A DNA stretch of 64,000 bases from Leptolinea sp964420995 (GCA_964420995.1 CAYQUX010000010.1:78766-142765), one strand, 5' to 3'. Positions 42,577 through 52,110 are shown, counted from the first letter of the stretch. Notes: generated by a model not told the origin, from the sequence alone. Translations and numbers: made by a program.

Positions 42577-43557
42577 ATGCCAAAGAACACTGCCAGAGCT
42601 GTTTCTCATCCCAATATCGCTTTCATAAAATACTGGGGCAATCGGGATGCCAACCTGCGCATTCCAATGAGCGGCTCCATTTCCATGAATCTGGCCGGGC
42701 TTGAAACCACTACGCAGGTCACATTTGATCATACTCTCAAGGCTGACACATTCCAGCTTAATGGCAAACCGGCAGATTTATCACAGGTGAAACGGGTTTC
42801 CAATTTCGTTGACCTGATCCGCTTATTGGCAGGAATAACCACTTTCGCGCAGGTGGAAAGTACGAACAATTTCCCCACAGGTGCGGGGATTGCTTCCTCC
42901 GCCGCGGCGTTTTCTGCCCTGGCGCTGGCCGGAAGCAATGCCGCGGGTATTTCGCTGAATGAAAAACAATTATCCTGCCTTGCGCGACGCGGCTCAGGAT
43001 CCGCGTGCCGTTCCGTCCCGGGTGGTTTCGTGGAATGGCTTCCGGGCTCTTCAGATGAAGATTCGTACGCCGTTTCGCTGGCATCTGCCGGCGATTGGGA
43101 CCTTGTGGATGTGATCGCGGTTGTGGCGGCAGGGGAAAAAAAGGTCGGTTCCAGTGAGGGACACAGCCTTGCTCCAACCAGCCCTCTTCAGGCAGCCCGC
43201 CTGGCGGATTCACCCCGCCGATTGGACCTCTGCCGAAAATCCATATTGACCCGTGATTTTGACTCTCTGGCATCAGTCATGGAATTGGATAGTGATATGA
43301 TGCATGCCGTTATGATGACATCATCGCCAGCCCTTTTTTACTGGGAACCGGATTCCCTGCGTATCATCAAGGCTATTCCAGCCTGGCGAAAAGAAGGCAT
43401 TCCCTGCGCGTACACACTGGACGCGGGACCCAACGTGCATATAATTTGTCCGGCAGCCAGTGTAGGGGATGTCCGGCAAAAGCTGGAATCCCTCGAATGC
43501 GTTCAAACCATTTTGTCTGCTTCCGCAGGCGGCCCGGCTCGCTTGCTTTCTGATTAG
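42577..43557 (+). CDS. mvaD: Diphosphomevalonate/phosphomevalonate decarboxylase
   Basis: The 326-residue GHMP-family protein has NIAFIKYWGNRD, MSGSISMNLAGLETTT, the ATP loop FPTGAGIASSAAAFSALA, RRGSGSACRSVPGGFVEW and the catalytic aspartate in TLDAGPNVHIIC. It makes isopentenyl (di)phosphate in the mevalonate route. A Chloroflexota homologue in Roseiflexus has been described as a phosphomevalonate decarboxylase that works with isopentenyl phosphate kinase, so which phosphate form is used here is open. No other mevalonate gene is nearby. Confidence 0.87.
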   Translation: MPKNTARAVSHPNIAFIKYWGNRDANLRIPMSGSISMNLAGLETTTQVTFDHTLKADTFQLNGKPADLSQVKRVSNFVDLIRLLAGITTFAQVESTNNFPTGAGIASSAAAFSALALAGSNAAGISLNEKQLSCLARRGSGSACRSVPGGFVEWLPGSSDEDSYAVSLASAGDWDLVDVIAVVAAGEKKVGSSEGHSLAPTSPLQAARLADSPRRLDLCRKSILTRDFDSLASVMELDSDMMHAVMMTSSPALFYWEPDSLRIIKAIPAWRKEGIPCAYTLDAGPNVHIICPAASVGDVRQKLESLECVQTILSASAGGPARLLSD

Positions 43558-43649
43558 AAGTTTATAAGACAGATTAAATTCAGCTTCAAAGTGGCTATAA
43601 TACAAAAAGACAGGCTTGCCTTGCCTGATATGCAAACATAGGAAAAAAA

Positions 43650-44738
43650 ATGGACTTTACACTTATTCAAACGATCTTTGAATTTATCATCGCCTTTGGT
43701 ATTCTCTTATTCCTGCATGAATTTGGCCACTTCATTATCTCCCGCATGTTCGGGATTGAAGTGGAGGAATTTGGGTTTGGTTTTCCTCCCCGGCTGGTTC
43801 GCCTGTTCACCTGGAAAGGGACAGAATTTACCCTGAATTGGATTCCTTTTGGAGCGTTTGTGCGCCCGAAAGGTGAAAATGATCCTGCGGTTTCCGGTGG
43901 CCTGGCATCCGCGAATCCCTGGAAGCGCCTCGGTGTACTGGTTGGCGGACCTTTCGTAAATATTCTGACCGGCATTGTTATCTTCGCCATACTTTTTTCA
44001 AAGACCGGTGTGCCGGATACAAAGAAAGTACAGATCATGGAGGTTGCCAAGGGCTCACCTGCCGAAATGGCTGGCATCCTTCCGAATGACATTATTGTGA
44101 AAGTAAATACAACGGAGATTACCGACGCCACGCAGCTTTCCAGCATTGTTAAAGCCAACCTTGGAAAAGAAATCGAATTAAGCCTTTCTCGTCAGGATAA
44201 AATAATCGACGTCAAAGCCACTCCGCGGGTCAACCCGCCGCCAGATCAGGGTTCTCTCGGAATTGTCATGGGCAACCCTGTCAGACCGATCACGGTCTGG
44301 CAGGCGATACCGTATTCGCTGATGACCACAGGCGCTCAGGGAGCTGCCTTGATCACCATGCCGATTATGTTGATCAGGGGGCAGGTCGCTGCTGAAGATG
44401 CCCGCATGGTCGGGCCGGTGGGTATGTATGATATCTATTCGCAGGTACGCAGCCGCGATATATCAGCAGAGTCGAAACCCTCAAGTCCGGCTGCCGACAC
44501 AATGAATCGCTTCTGGCTGCTGGGTGTAATCTCCATCGCTTTGGGATTTACCAACCTTCTGCCAATCCCGGCACTCGATGGCGGCCGGATTCTTTTCGTC
44601 CTTCCTGAGTTGTTATTCCGCAAGCGAGTCCCCGCACAATACGAAAACATGATTCATCTGATTGGTTTTGCCGCGCTTCTGGCTCTCATGGTGTATGTGA
44701 CCACGCAGGATATTACCAACAGAATTATTCTTCCCTGA
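43650..44738 (+). CDS. rseP: RseP-type site-2 membrane metalloprotease
   Basis: The 362-residue M50 protease has the zinc motif LFLHEFGHFI in the first helix, one PDZ domain (VQIMEVAKGSPAEMAGILPNDIIVKVNTTEI, about residues 125-200) and the third-ligand motif NLLPIPALDGGRILF. It cleaves transmembrane segments of regulators such as anti-sigma factors. A second PDZ copy, as in E. coli RseP, is absent. It precedes the HEAT-repeat gene by 15 bases. Confidence 0.92.
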   Translation: MDFTLIQTIFEFIIAFGILLFLHEFGHFIISRMFGIEVEEFGFGFPPRLVRLFTWKGTEFTLNWIPFGAFVRPKGENDPAVSGGLASANPWKRLGVLVGGPFVNILTGIVIFAILFSKTGVPDTKKVQIMEVAKGSPAEMAGILPNDIIVKVNTTEITDATQLSSIVKANLGKEIELSLSRQDKIIDVKATPRVNPPPDQGSLGIVMGNPVRPITVWQAIPYSLMTTGAQGAALITMPIMLIRGQVAAEDARMVGPVGMYDIYSQVRSRDISAESKPSSPAADTMNRFWLLGVISIALGFTNLLPIPALDGGRILFVLPELLFRKRVPAQYENMIHLIGFAALLALMVYVTTQDITNRIILP

Positions 44739-44753
44739 CAGGTTCATGCATCC

Positions 44754-45842
44754 ATGCCCGAAAAAAGTAGTTCTGTTCCTTTCCAATCTGTAGTTGATGC
44801 CCTTGTTGAAACCGGCAAGACATTTTCATCAAGTTATCTATCCCGGTTTTCTGATATTCAATCGGAGGATCTGGCGTTATTAAAGAAGAATTGGGATGAC
44901 ATCAAGCCTAAACGTCGTTTGAAGCTGGTGGAAGACCTGATCCAGTTCAACGAGCATAACACCATTGTCTGTTTTGATGACGTTGCCGGGATATTTCTTA
45001 AAGATGAAGACGCTCGCGTACGCACTGCTGGAATTCGTCTTCTCCGCGAGTCGGAAGATCCACGTTTTGTGGAGCAATTCATTCATTTACTGGAGCATGA
45101 CAAACAGCTGATCGTCAGAGCCGCGGCCGCCAGCGGGCTTGGGCCGTATGTCCTGCTGGGCGAACTGGATAAAATTTCCCACGAAAAACTTGCCCGAATT
45201 GAACGTGCCCTGCTCCCTCGGGTCACCGGTACGGATGACGACCTGGTACGCAGAAGCGCCCTGGAAGCCATGGGTTACTCCAGCCGCAAAGAGATGACTC
45301 GTTTGATCTCTGAAGCTTTTGAAGAAAGTGATCCTGACTGGGTGGCCAGCGCGCTGGTTGCCATGGGCCGCTCAGCCTCAGAGGAATGGGAAATGCACAT
45401 TCTGCGGAGCCTGTTCCACCCAGATTCAGTTGTCCGCCTGGAAGCCATTCGCGCGGCTGGTGCGTTGACCTTGACACGCGCTGTGGAACCATTGCTTGAA
45501 ATGCTCGATTCAGGTGAAGAGATGAACCGGGAACTTCGTTTCGCAGCCATCTGGGCGCTTTCAGAGATTGGCGGTGAAAAAGCCAACGCCGCCCTTGAAG
45601 CGCTATTGGATAATGCCGCCACTGACGAAGAAGCGGATTTCATCGAAGAAGCCATCGAGAACATTGGCTCCGGTACGGCGTCCTTTGGTCTGGATTTTCT
45701 TGACCTTGACAGCCTGACCCACGACCGCCACGCGGAGGATGATACAGACAATGATCTCTACGATGATGAGTTGGATGAAGACGATGATGAATTTGATGAA
45801 AAATCCCGTTCAAGCCGGGGAGCAGACTACGGTTATGACTGA
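44754..45842 (+). CDS. HEAT-repeat protein with acidic tail
   Basis: The 362-residue protein is made of helical HEAT/PBS-lyase-like repeats (VRTAGIRLLRESEDPRFVEQF, VRRSALEAMGYSS, VVRLEAIRAAGALT, ELRFAAIWALSEIGGEKA) from about residues 80 to 310. It ends in a strongly acidic Asp/Glu tail (about residues 330-355). No enzymatic motif or signal peptide is seen. It is probably a cytoplasmic protein-binding scaffold. It overlaps the acylphosphatase start by 8 bases, so the two are coupled. Confidence 0.82.
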   Translation: MPEKSSSVPFQSVVDALVETGKTFSSSYLSRFSDIQSEDLALLKKNWDDIKPKRRLKLVEDLIQFNEHNTIVCFDDVAGIFLKDEDARVRTAGIRLLRESEDPRFVEQFIHLLEHDKQLIVRAAAASGLGPYVLLGELDKISHEKLARIERALLPRVTGTDDDLVRRSALEAMGYSSRKEMTRLISEAFEESDPDWVASALVAMGRSASEEWEMHILRSLFHPDSVVRLEAIRAAGALTLTRAVEPLLEMLDSGEEMNRELRFAAIWALSEIGGEKANAALEALLDNAATDEEADFIEEAIENIGSGTASFGLDFLDLDSLTHDRHAEDDTDNDLYDDELDEDDDEFDEKSRSSRGADYGYD

Positions 45843-46140
45843 TGCCAACCCGATTTCCGATCTCACACGCCTGCACGCTGTCGTCGAAGGACATGTGCAG
45901 GGTGTGGGATTCCGCTACTTTGTATTGACACGCGCGCAGCAGTTAAACCTTTCCGGCTGGGTTCGCAATACATCCGAAGGGAATGTCGAAGTTATGGCGG
46001 AAGGTACCCGCGATAGCCTGGACGAGTTAATGGATTCACTTCGCAAAGGACCGCGTTCATCCTTTGTTACCAATGTACGGGAAAACTGGGAACCCGGCCG
46101 GGGGGAATTCCGCATTTTTGATGTGCGGTCAACCCATTGA
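45835..46140 (+). CDS. acyP: Acylphosphatase
   Basis: The 101-residue protein has the two active-site elements of acylphosphatase: GHVQGVGFRYFVL (phosphate-binding Arg) and LSGWVRNTSEGNVEV (catalytic Asn). ATG 45835 overlaps the end of the HEAT-repeat gene; a longer upstream frame repeats the acidic tail region out of frame and is not credible. It hydrolyses acyl phosphates. Confidence 0.92.
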   Translation: MTDANPISDLTRLHAVVEGHVQGVGFRYFVLTRAQQLNLSGWVRNTSEGNVEVMAEGTRDSLDELMDSLRKGPRSSFVTNVRENWEPGRGEFRIFDVRSTH

Positions 46141-46142
46141 AG

Positions 46143-48185
46143 TTACTCTTCTCCCGTCAATAATCGAATCTTCTTCCAGGGCGGCATTTCGGACTGGTCA
46201 GCCAGATCGTTGCGTAATTCATAAATCTGGTCACGCAACGCGGCCGCTTTCTCAAATTCAAGGTCTTTAGCCGCCTGCTTCATCTGCTTCTCCATTTCAT
46301 GGATGATGCGTTGAAGCTCTTTGGTGGGGACCACACCGGAACCCTGCCCGGCATGGTATTCCGCCTTTTTTTCGGCAATGGAGGGGGACAGTGATAATCG
46401 TTCTGTCAGGTCGTGTACCGCTTTCATCACGGTAACGGGCTCTATATTATGCTCACGGTTGTAGGCTGATTGCTTTTCCCGGCGCCGGTTGGTCTCTTCA
46501 ATGGCAAATTTCATCGAATCGGTCATCGTATCCGCGTACATGATGACTGTTCCATTTACGTTTCGCGCCGCGCGGCCAATGGTCTGAATGAGCGCCGTTC
46601 CTGAACGCAGGAAACCTTCCTTGTCCGCGTCCAGTATTCCGATCAAGGAAACCTCGGGGAGATCAAGTCCTTCACGTAAAAGGTTGATGCCCACAAGTAC
46701 ATCATAAGTCCCCAGGCGCAGGTCGCGCAGAATACTGACGCGTTCCAGCGTGTCCACCTCGGAGTGGAGGTAATGTACCTTGATACCGATCTCTTTCAGA
46801 TAGTCCGACAGGTCCTCAGACATGCGTTTGGTCAGGGTGGTCACCAGGGTGCGTTCTCCCTGGGCAACCCGTTTATTGATTTCCGTGATCAGGTCATCCA
46901 CTTGACCCTTGGTCGGGCGGACTTCCACCTGGGGATCAATTAAGCCGGTTGGGCGGATGATCTGCTCGGCAATCTGTTCGGCGTGTTCCAATTCATACGG
47001 ACCGGGTGTGGCCGAGGTGTAAATTGTGTGCCCCATGCGCGATTCGAATTCCCGGAACATCAACGGCCGGTTGTCCAACGCGGAGGGCAGCCGGAAGCCA
47101 TATTCGGATAGCACCTTCTTGCGTGACTGATCACCGTTGTACATGCCGCGAACCTGCGGTATGGTCATATGAGATTCATCAATGAACAGCAGGTATTCGC
47201 TGGGTAAATAATCCATCAATGTCCACGGGGCTGACCCAGCCGGTCGTTGATCAAGATGGCGGGAGTAATTTTCGATCCCGGAACAATATCCAACTTCCTT
47301 CAACATTTCTATGTCGTAGCGGGTACGCTGTTCAATGCGCTGCGCTTCCAGCAGTTTGCCATTGTCTTTGAAATATTTGAGTTGGTCTTCCAGTTCCACC
47401 TCAATATCTCCAATGGCTTTTTTAAGCCGATCTTCATTGGCTATGTAATGCTTTGCCGGGTAGATATCCACCGTCTGGGGGTGGTCATGCACCTCTCCGG
47501 TCAATGGATTCAACGTGGTGATCTTTTCAATTTCATCGCCGAAGAAAGTCACCCGGTGAATTTTTTGCTCTTCATAAGCCGGGAAGATTTCCAGCGTATC
47601 ACCGCGCACCCGGAACGTTCCCGGGCGCAGGTCCATGTCGTTGCGTTGGTACTGGCTCTCCACAAGCTGCCGCAGGAGCGCGTTACGGCGGAAGATTGTG
47701 CCATTTTCAAGGTGCACCACCACCCGTCCATAATTGGCCGGATCACCCAGACCGTAAATGCACGATACCGATGCGACGATGACCACGTCCTTGCGCGACA
47801 TCAACGCCGCTGTGGCAGCCAGCCGCAAACGGTCGATTTCTTCGTTGATATCCGTTTCTTTTTCAATATACAGGTCGCGTTGCGGAACGTAAGCTTCCGG
47901 TTGGTAGTAATCGTAGTATGAGATGAAATATTCAACTGAATTTTCAGGGAAGAATTCGCGGAATTCCGCGTAGAGCTGCGCGGCCAGTGTTTTGTTATGC
48001 GCCATCACCAGCGCCGGCATCTGCAATTCCTGAATGATATTCGCCATGGTGAAGGTCTTGCCGGTGGCCGTGGCGCCCAGTAATACCTGGTGCTGCATTC
48101 CCTTGTGAACACCTTCTATAAGCTGTGCGATAGCCGCCGGTTGATCTCCAGTTGGAATATACGGCGCAGTCAGTTTAAAATCCAT
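46143..48185 (-). CDS. uvrB: UvrABC system protein B
   Basis: The 680-residue helicase-like repair protein has Walker A LLGATATGKTFTMAN, the beta-hairpin SYYDYYQPEAYVPQRD, the DEAD-like IDESHM, motif VI TIGRAARN, and a C-terminal UVR motif (DLEFEKAAALRDQIYELR) for UvrC contact. It loads on damaged DNA in nucleotide excision repair. It is a single gene convergent with acyP, with the stops only two bases apart. Confidence 0.97.
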   Translation of the reverse strand: MDFKLTAPYIPTGDQPAAIAQLIEGVHKGMQHQVLLGATATGKTFTMANIIQELQMPALVMAHNKTLAAQLYAEFREFFPENSVEYFISYYDYYQPEAYVPQRDLYIEKETDINEEIDRLRLAATAALMSRKDVVIVASVSCIYGLGDPANYGRVVVHLENGTIFRRNALLRQLVESQYQRNDMDLRPGTFRVRGDTLEIFPAYEEQKIHRVTFFGDEIEKITTLNPLTGEVHDHPQTVDIYPAKHYIANEDRLKKAIGDIEVELEDQLKYFKDNGKLLEAQRIEQRTRYDIEMLKEVGYCSGIENYSRHLDQRPAGSAPWTLMDYLPSEYLLFIDESHMTIPQVRGMYNGDQSRKKVLSEYGFRLPSALDNRPLMFREFESRMGHTIYTSATPGPYELEHAEQIAEQIIRPTGLIDPQVEVRPTKGQVDDLITEINKRVAQGERTLVTTLTKRMSEDLSDYLKEIGIKVHYLHSEVDTLERVSILRDLRLGTYDVLVGINLLREGLDLPEVSLIGILDADKEGFLRSGTALIQTIGRAARNVNGTVIMYADTMTDSMKFAIEETNRRREKQSAYNREHNIEPVTVMKAVHDLTERLSLSPSIAEKKAEYHAGQGSGVVPTKELQRIIHEMEKQMKQAAKDLEFEKAAALRDQIYELRNDLADQSEMPPWKKIRLLTGEE

Positions 48186-48277
48186 TCATCATCCTTATTT
48201 TTCACACATTCCAGTACAAATATTCTACCATAATCGTACCAGAGAAGTTTGCCGCCTATCCCCGGGGTTTCGGCAGA

Positions 48278-48868
48278 TTACCGCGTGGGGTCTTTGGGAA
48301 AACTTCCCGAAGGGGCGTACCAATCGCCCGGATTGATATCCGGTGTATTCTGGTTCGCAATGACTTTCACATCAATGAGGGAGTGATCCGAACACGCGGT
48401 GGATAATCCGCATAACACAAACTGTGTGTAGCCCCCCGCCTGTCCCGGATCGATATTTTTAAAATCCTGTAAATAAGCCATTACATGGTAGGTTCCCTCA
48501 GGCAAGCCGTAAAGTATGTATTCGCCATCTTTGACCACATCCGTCGCGAAAAATTCCCCGCTATCCAGTTTGACAGCCACTATCCTTAGTGGTGGGATCT
48601 CTTCGGCCGGGTAAGTCAACTGCCCTGAAATGGACCCCGCCGGTTGCTTTACGATGGTTGGCAGGACAATGGGTGAGGTGGGGAGAGGTGTAGGTGTGAC
48701 TACCTGAGTCTCCAAGGCTTCCACAGTCATTTGCAGCCGGCTGACCGTCGCCTGTTTCTCTGCTTCGGAGACTTCTACGGGGCCGGCAGGTGTGAACATG
48801 GAGCACATTAATGAGGTCAAACCCAGTGTCAGGCTGATGATGATCAACGGCGTGCGATGATGTTTCAT
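48278..48868 (-). CDS. Lipoprotein with carboxypeptidase-regulatory-like domain
   Basis: The 196-residue product has a lipoprotein signal (lipobox SLMC, Cys22), a short helix and a Thr/Pro linker (VVTPTPLPTSP), then a beta-sandwich of about 100 residues (SISGQLTYPAEEIPPLRIVAV ... GEYILYGLPEGTYHVMAY) resembling the carboxypeptidase regulatory/CnaB-like fold. AAGGAG 8 bases upstream supports ATG 48868. It is secreted and anchored; function unknown. Confidence 0.75.
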   Translation of the reverse strand: MKHHRTPLIIISLTLGLTSLMCSMFTPAGPVEVSEAEKQATVSRLQMTVEALETQVVTPTPLPTSPIVLPTIVKQPAGSISGQLTYPAEEIPPLRIVAVKLDSGEFFATDVVKDGEYILYGLPEGTYHVMAYLQDFKNIDPGQAGGYTQFVLCGLSTACSDHSLIDVKVIANQNTPDINPGDWYAPSGSFPKDPTR

Positions 48869-48983
48869 TCCTACATCTCCTTGATATCTGTTCGATTCTA
48901 GCATAATCACCTGAACGGCAAGGCATTAGGAAGTGAATATTTCGGATACAATCAGGCGGTAGATTATCCATTCCTGAGGTTCA

Positions 48984-51020
48984 ATGAAACTAAAGATAAA
49001 CTGGAAGAATCCATGGTTTTTCCCGCTGCTGCTGATCTTTGTCTACGCCGTTATCTACCTGCCCTACATCACCCGTCTGGGAATTTACTGGGATGACTGG
49101 CAGATTGTCTTTCTAAACCTTATCCATTCTCCCATCGAGTACTGGAAGTATTTCATGGCTGACCGGCCTTTTTCCATCTGGACATATTTAATAAGTGTGC
49201 CGGTTTTAGGGGTCTCAGCCTTGCCCTGGCAGATTTTCACCCTGCTCACCCGCATTGCGGCTGCCTGGTTCTTCGCCGCCACACTCACACAACTTTGGCC
49301 CCGCAGGCAATGGGAAGCCCGTTGGGCAGCCGTGTTATTGTTGGTCTTTCCCGGCTTTTCACAAACCAGTATTTCCATTGCGTACAGCCAGCATTTTATT
49401 GCCCAGGCATTCTTTTTTGCCAGCCTCTGGCTGATGCTTAAAGCGGTAAGCGACAATCGTGTGTGGATGGTCATCCTTTCCTGTTTGTTGTCCCTCGTTC
49501 AGTTGTTGACCATGGAATACTTTGCCGCCGTGGAATTGGTGCGTCCCGTTCTTTTATTCATCCATTTGCGTACCATCCGTAGTGAACGCACCGATATGGC
49601 TATACGCAATGCCGCAAAACTCTGGATTCCCTATTCCCTCCCGCTTCTGATTTTTGCCGCCTGGCGATTTGGCTACTACCCGAAACTGTCAGCCGAAAAC
49701 ACCCCCACTCTGTTGGGTACTCTGATCGCCAACCCCATTGATACACTCAAGCAGTTCACCCAGTTCGCGCTGCAGGATACCATCTCCACCTCGTTCAGTG
49801 TGTGGATGGATTCGTTTAAACCCGCCAGCCTCGATTTCCGCAGCGTGCAAGTTGTTCTGCTTGCCGCGGCTGGTGCGGTGGGTATTGGATTCTGGTTCAA
49901 GCGCACTTCCTCTGCTGATCCAAACTCGGATGGAACGGAAGATTCTTTTATCACCCGGGCAACCCTGACAGCCTTTCTCTTTCTACTTCTCGGGGGACTT
50001 CCTGTGTGGTCAACCAACCGCCAGGCGCTGGTTGGCCTGTGGTCTGACCGTTTCACCCTCGCCCCGATGGCCGGGTCAGCCCTGTTGCTGACAGCCGTGA
50101 CGTCCTGGCTGACCCGCGACCGCGGCCGCCAGCTTGTGGTCTTATCGGTTGTCGCCGCCATGGCCGCCTACAGCCAGATGTTGACCGTGCAAAAGTATGC
50201 CGAGAACTGGGATATCCAGCGGAGTTACTACTGGCAGTTGAAATGGCGCGCGCCGGAACTCAAACCCAATACCGCCCTGGTCGCGCCCAAATTACCCACC
50301 AGTTACATCTCTGATTACGCGGTGGGATTCGCCCTGAACGCCATGTACGCGAAGGAGCCGGTTGGCAAACAGGCGCAATACTGGTTCTTTATCGGGCCGC
50401 GCGCCAGGGGTAATTATTTCTCCGCCTACCAGCCGGGCCTGCCGGTCGAGTACACCCTTAGAGATGTGACATACAAAGGCAGCACTGACGAAACCCTCGG
50501 TGTTTCCTATGCCGCCGGCAGGGAATGCCTGCGTGTGCTGGACACGTTTTACGCCGAGGCGCCCACGCGTCTGGGCGATGATCTTGGCGGTATAGAACGT
50601 GATATGCTGCCCATCTCTCACCCCGAGCGCATCCGTGAAGAAACTACCTCGCCCGTGCTGCGTACCGATGTGTTTGGCGCTGAACCGCCACACGACTGGT
50701 GTTACTACTACCAGAAAGCTGACCTGGCCAGACAATTCCATCGCTGGGATGAGATCACCGCGTTGGCCGCTGAAGCGGAAACCAAAGGGCTGCGCAGCAA
50801 GAATGGCGTGGAATATCTGCCCTTCATCGAAGGCTACGCCCAAACCGGCCGGGCGGATAAAGCCCTGGAGACCAGTTTGAATGCCAACACGCTGGTCTAC
50901 GGGATGTCCCCCGCGCTGTGCTCCATGTGGCAGCGTTATGCCGGTATGGAAGCCTCAACCGGTCTGCCGGCGGCATCCACCGAATTTTTCGACCGGGTAG
51001 CCTGCCCGGCGGCTCCCTGA
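48984..51020 (+). CDS. Polytopic membrane protein, GT-C glycosyltransferase-like
   Basis: The 678-residue protein has about ten or more transmembrane helices in its first 400 residues and a soluble C-terminal half with a TPR-like helical end (KADLARQFHRWDEITALAAEAE). The first extracytoplasmic loop carries GIYWDDWQIVF, an acidic pair in the position of the GT-C catalytic Asp. GT-C enzymes use lipid-linked sugars to glycosylate proteins or polymers. No family name can be given with certainty. It converges with alaX; the stops almost touch. Confidence 0.7.
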   Translation: MKLKINWKNPWFFPLLLIFVYAVIYLPYITRLGIYWDDWQIVFLNLIHSPIEYWKYFMADRPFSIWTYLISVPVLGVSALPWQIFTLLTRIAAAWFFAATLTQLWPRRQWEARWAAVLLLVFPGFSQTSISIAYSQHFIAQAFFFASLWLMLKAVSDNRVWMVILSCLLSLVQLLTMEYFAAVELVRPVLLFIHLRTIRSERTDMAIRNAAKLWIPYSLPLLIFAAWRFGYYPKLSAENTPTLLGTLIANPIDTLKQFTQFALQDTISTSFSVWMDSFKPASLDFRSVQVVLLAAAGAVGIGFWFKRTSSADPNSDGTEDSFITRATLTAFLFLLLGGLPVWSTNRQALVGLWSDRFTLAPMAGSALLLTAVTSWLTRDRGRQLVVLSVVAAMAAYSQMLTVQKYAENWDIQRSYYWQLKWRAPELKPNTALVAPKLPTSYISDYAVGFALNAMYAKEPVGKQAQYWFFIGPRARGNYFSAYQPGLPVEYTLRDVTYKGSTDETLGVSYAAGRECLRVLDTFYAEAPTRLGDDLGGIERDMLPISHPERIREETTSPVLRTDVFGAEPPHDWCYYYQKADLARQFHRWDEITALAAEAETKGLRSKNGVEYLPFIEGYAQTGRADKALETSLNANTLVYGMSPALCSMWQRYAGMEASTGLPAASTEFFDRVACPAAP

Positions 51021-51021
51021 T

Positions 51022-51744
51022 CTATTCGTCCAGTTCCACGTAGATGCGCTTGTTGATCTTGCCCTTGGATTTGTAATCCACCACGCGCATCCGCCCAACC
51101 TCGCGGGTATTGGCCACATGTGTGCCGCCATCCGCCTGCAGGTCCAGCCCAACGATTTCGATGGTGCGTACTTCGGGGATGCCCGGCGGCAACAGGTTGA
51201 TCTTCGTGCGGATCAGGTCGGGGATCTGGAAAGCCTCTTCACGCGGAAAAGTTTTCACGCGCACATCTCTACCGGCTGTCACTTCCTTATTCACCGCTTC
51301 TTCGATTACCCCCACCAGGTCTTTTGACAGGTTCTCAAACTCAAAGTCCATGCGTCCTTTGAGCGGTTCCATATCGCCACCGGTCACCTGAGCTCCGTAG
51401 TCGCGGAAAACCACCCCGCACAGAATGTGCATGGCGGTGTGAGTGCGCATCATCTGATAGCGTTTTGCCCAGTCGATCTCTCCCCTGACTTCCGTCCCAA
51501 TGGCAGGGAGAACAGTATTCGCGTCTATCTCATGCAGAATACCATCCGGCGACTTTTTCACTTTAATCACCGGGTAGATGGTTTCTCCCGCAATAAAAGT
51601 TCCGGAATCACACAACTGCCCGCCTCCGCCGGGATAAAAAGCGGTACGATCCAGGATGACAGCATGGTTGACTTCATCCACCCCGGTGACACGGGCGGTA
51701 AAAATCTTCAGATAGGAATCCGTGTGGCATAACAGTTCGGTCAT
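51022..51744 (-). CDS. alaX: Alanyl-tRNA editing protein AlaX
   Basis: The 240-residue free-standing editing domain has FYPGGGGQLCDSG, the zinc motif RTHTAMHILCG and QADGGTHVANTREVG. In AlaRS the last motif reads CGGTH; here the position of the cysteine is Asp, so the metal site has His ligands but one changed residue. It deacylates mischarged Ser-tRNA(Ala). GGAAGGA precedes the ATG. Confidence 0.9.
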   Translation of the reverse strand: MTELLCHTDSYLKIFTARVTGVDEVNHAVILDRTAFYPGGGGQLCDSGTFIAGETIYPVIKVKKSPDGILHEIDANTVLPAIGTEVRGEIDWAKRYQMMRTHTAMHILCGVVFRDYGAQVTGGDMEPLKGRMDFEFENLSKDLVGVIEEAVNKEVTAGRDVRVKTFPREEAFQIPDLIRTKINLLPPGIPEVRTIEIVGLDLQADGGTHVANTREVGRMRVVDYKSKGKINKRIYVELDE

Positions 51745-51884
51745 TTTAAAATTCCTTCCGGGTATTTTTTTGTTTTGAGTATTATACGATTGAAATTAGT
51801 GGCGTATGTTTCATTCGAGGGTGGACTTTTCGCGTAATTTGATAAGATTTCATCCGGTCGAACCGGGTATTTCCAGGAGAAAGC

Positions 51885-51953
51885 GTGAAAGAATACCTTT
51901 CTGAAAAATATTACCCCCGGGATGTCACGCCTTTCAATGCAACCCTTAAATAG
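51885..51953 (+). CDS. Possible 22-residue small ORF before the repeat hairpin
   Basis: GTG 51885 follows AGGAGAAAGC, a good ribosome site. The frame begins MKEYLSEKYYPRDV and ends with TAG at 51951, exactly at the base of the repeat hairpin. It could be a real small protein, a leader peptide or the 5' remnant of a lost gene. No homology is recognised. Confidence 0.35.
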   Translation: MKEYLSEKYYPRDVTPFNATLK

Positions 51954-52004
51954 AAAGAACTTCGATTGAGGGGGGCAACCGAAGTTCTTTCTATATGCAG
52001 TATA
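51946..52004 (+). repeat. Structured 59-nt repeat, copy 2 (AGGGGGG-loop hairpin)
   Basis: TAGAAAGAACTTCG (51951-51964) pairs perfectly with CGAAGTTCTTTCTA (51980-51993); TTG/CAA closes the loop AGGGGGG (51969-51975). The tail TATATGCAGTATA (51992-52004) matches 10 of 13 bases of the tail of copy 1 at 700-758. Both elements lie on the plus strand between an ORF stop and a plus-strand gene 120-145 bp downstream. The rest of the 51745-52110 gap holds only the small ORF and AT-rich promoter-like sequence. Confidence 0.75.
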
Positions 52005-52110
52005 GTACTATTCCGGTAGTAATACCACTATTTGTGAAGGTTTTTACAAAATATTTACGCTTGCTTTTCCGGTAGAATGGATATAACCGGGTTTACGCAA
52101 GGAGAGTACC

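Noticed and set aside
45739..45834. Upstream in-frame extension of acyP
   Set aside because: It reads through the acidic-tail coding region of the HEAT protein in another frame and gives a Met/Thr-rich peptide, which is an artefact.
47247..47921. 224-codon open frame on the plus strand inside uvrB
   Set aside because: It is fully antisense to a clear, motif-complete uvrB and has no recognisable domain or ribosome site.
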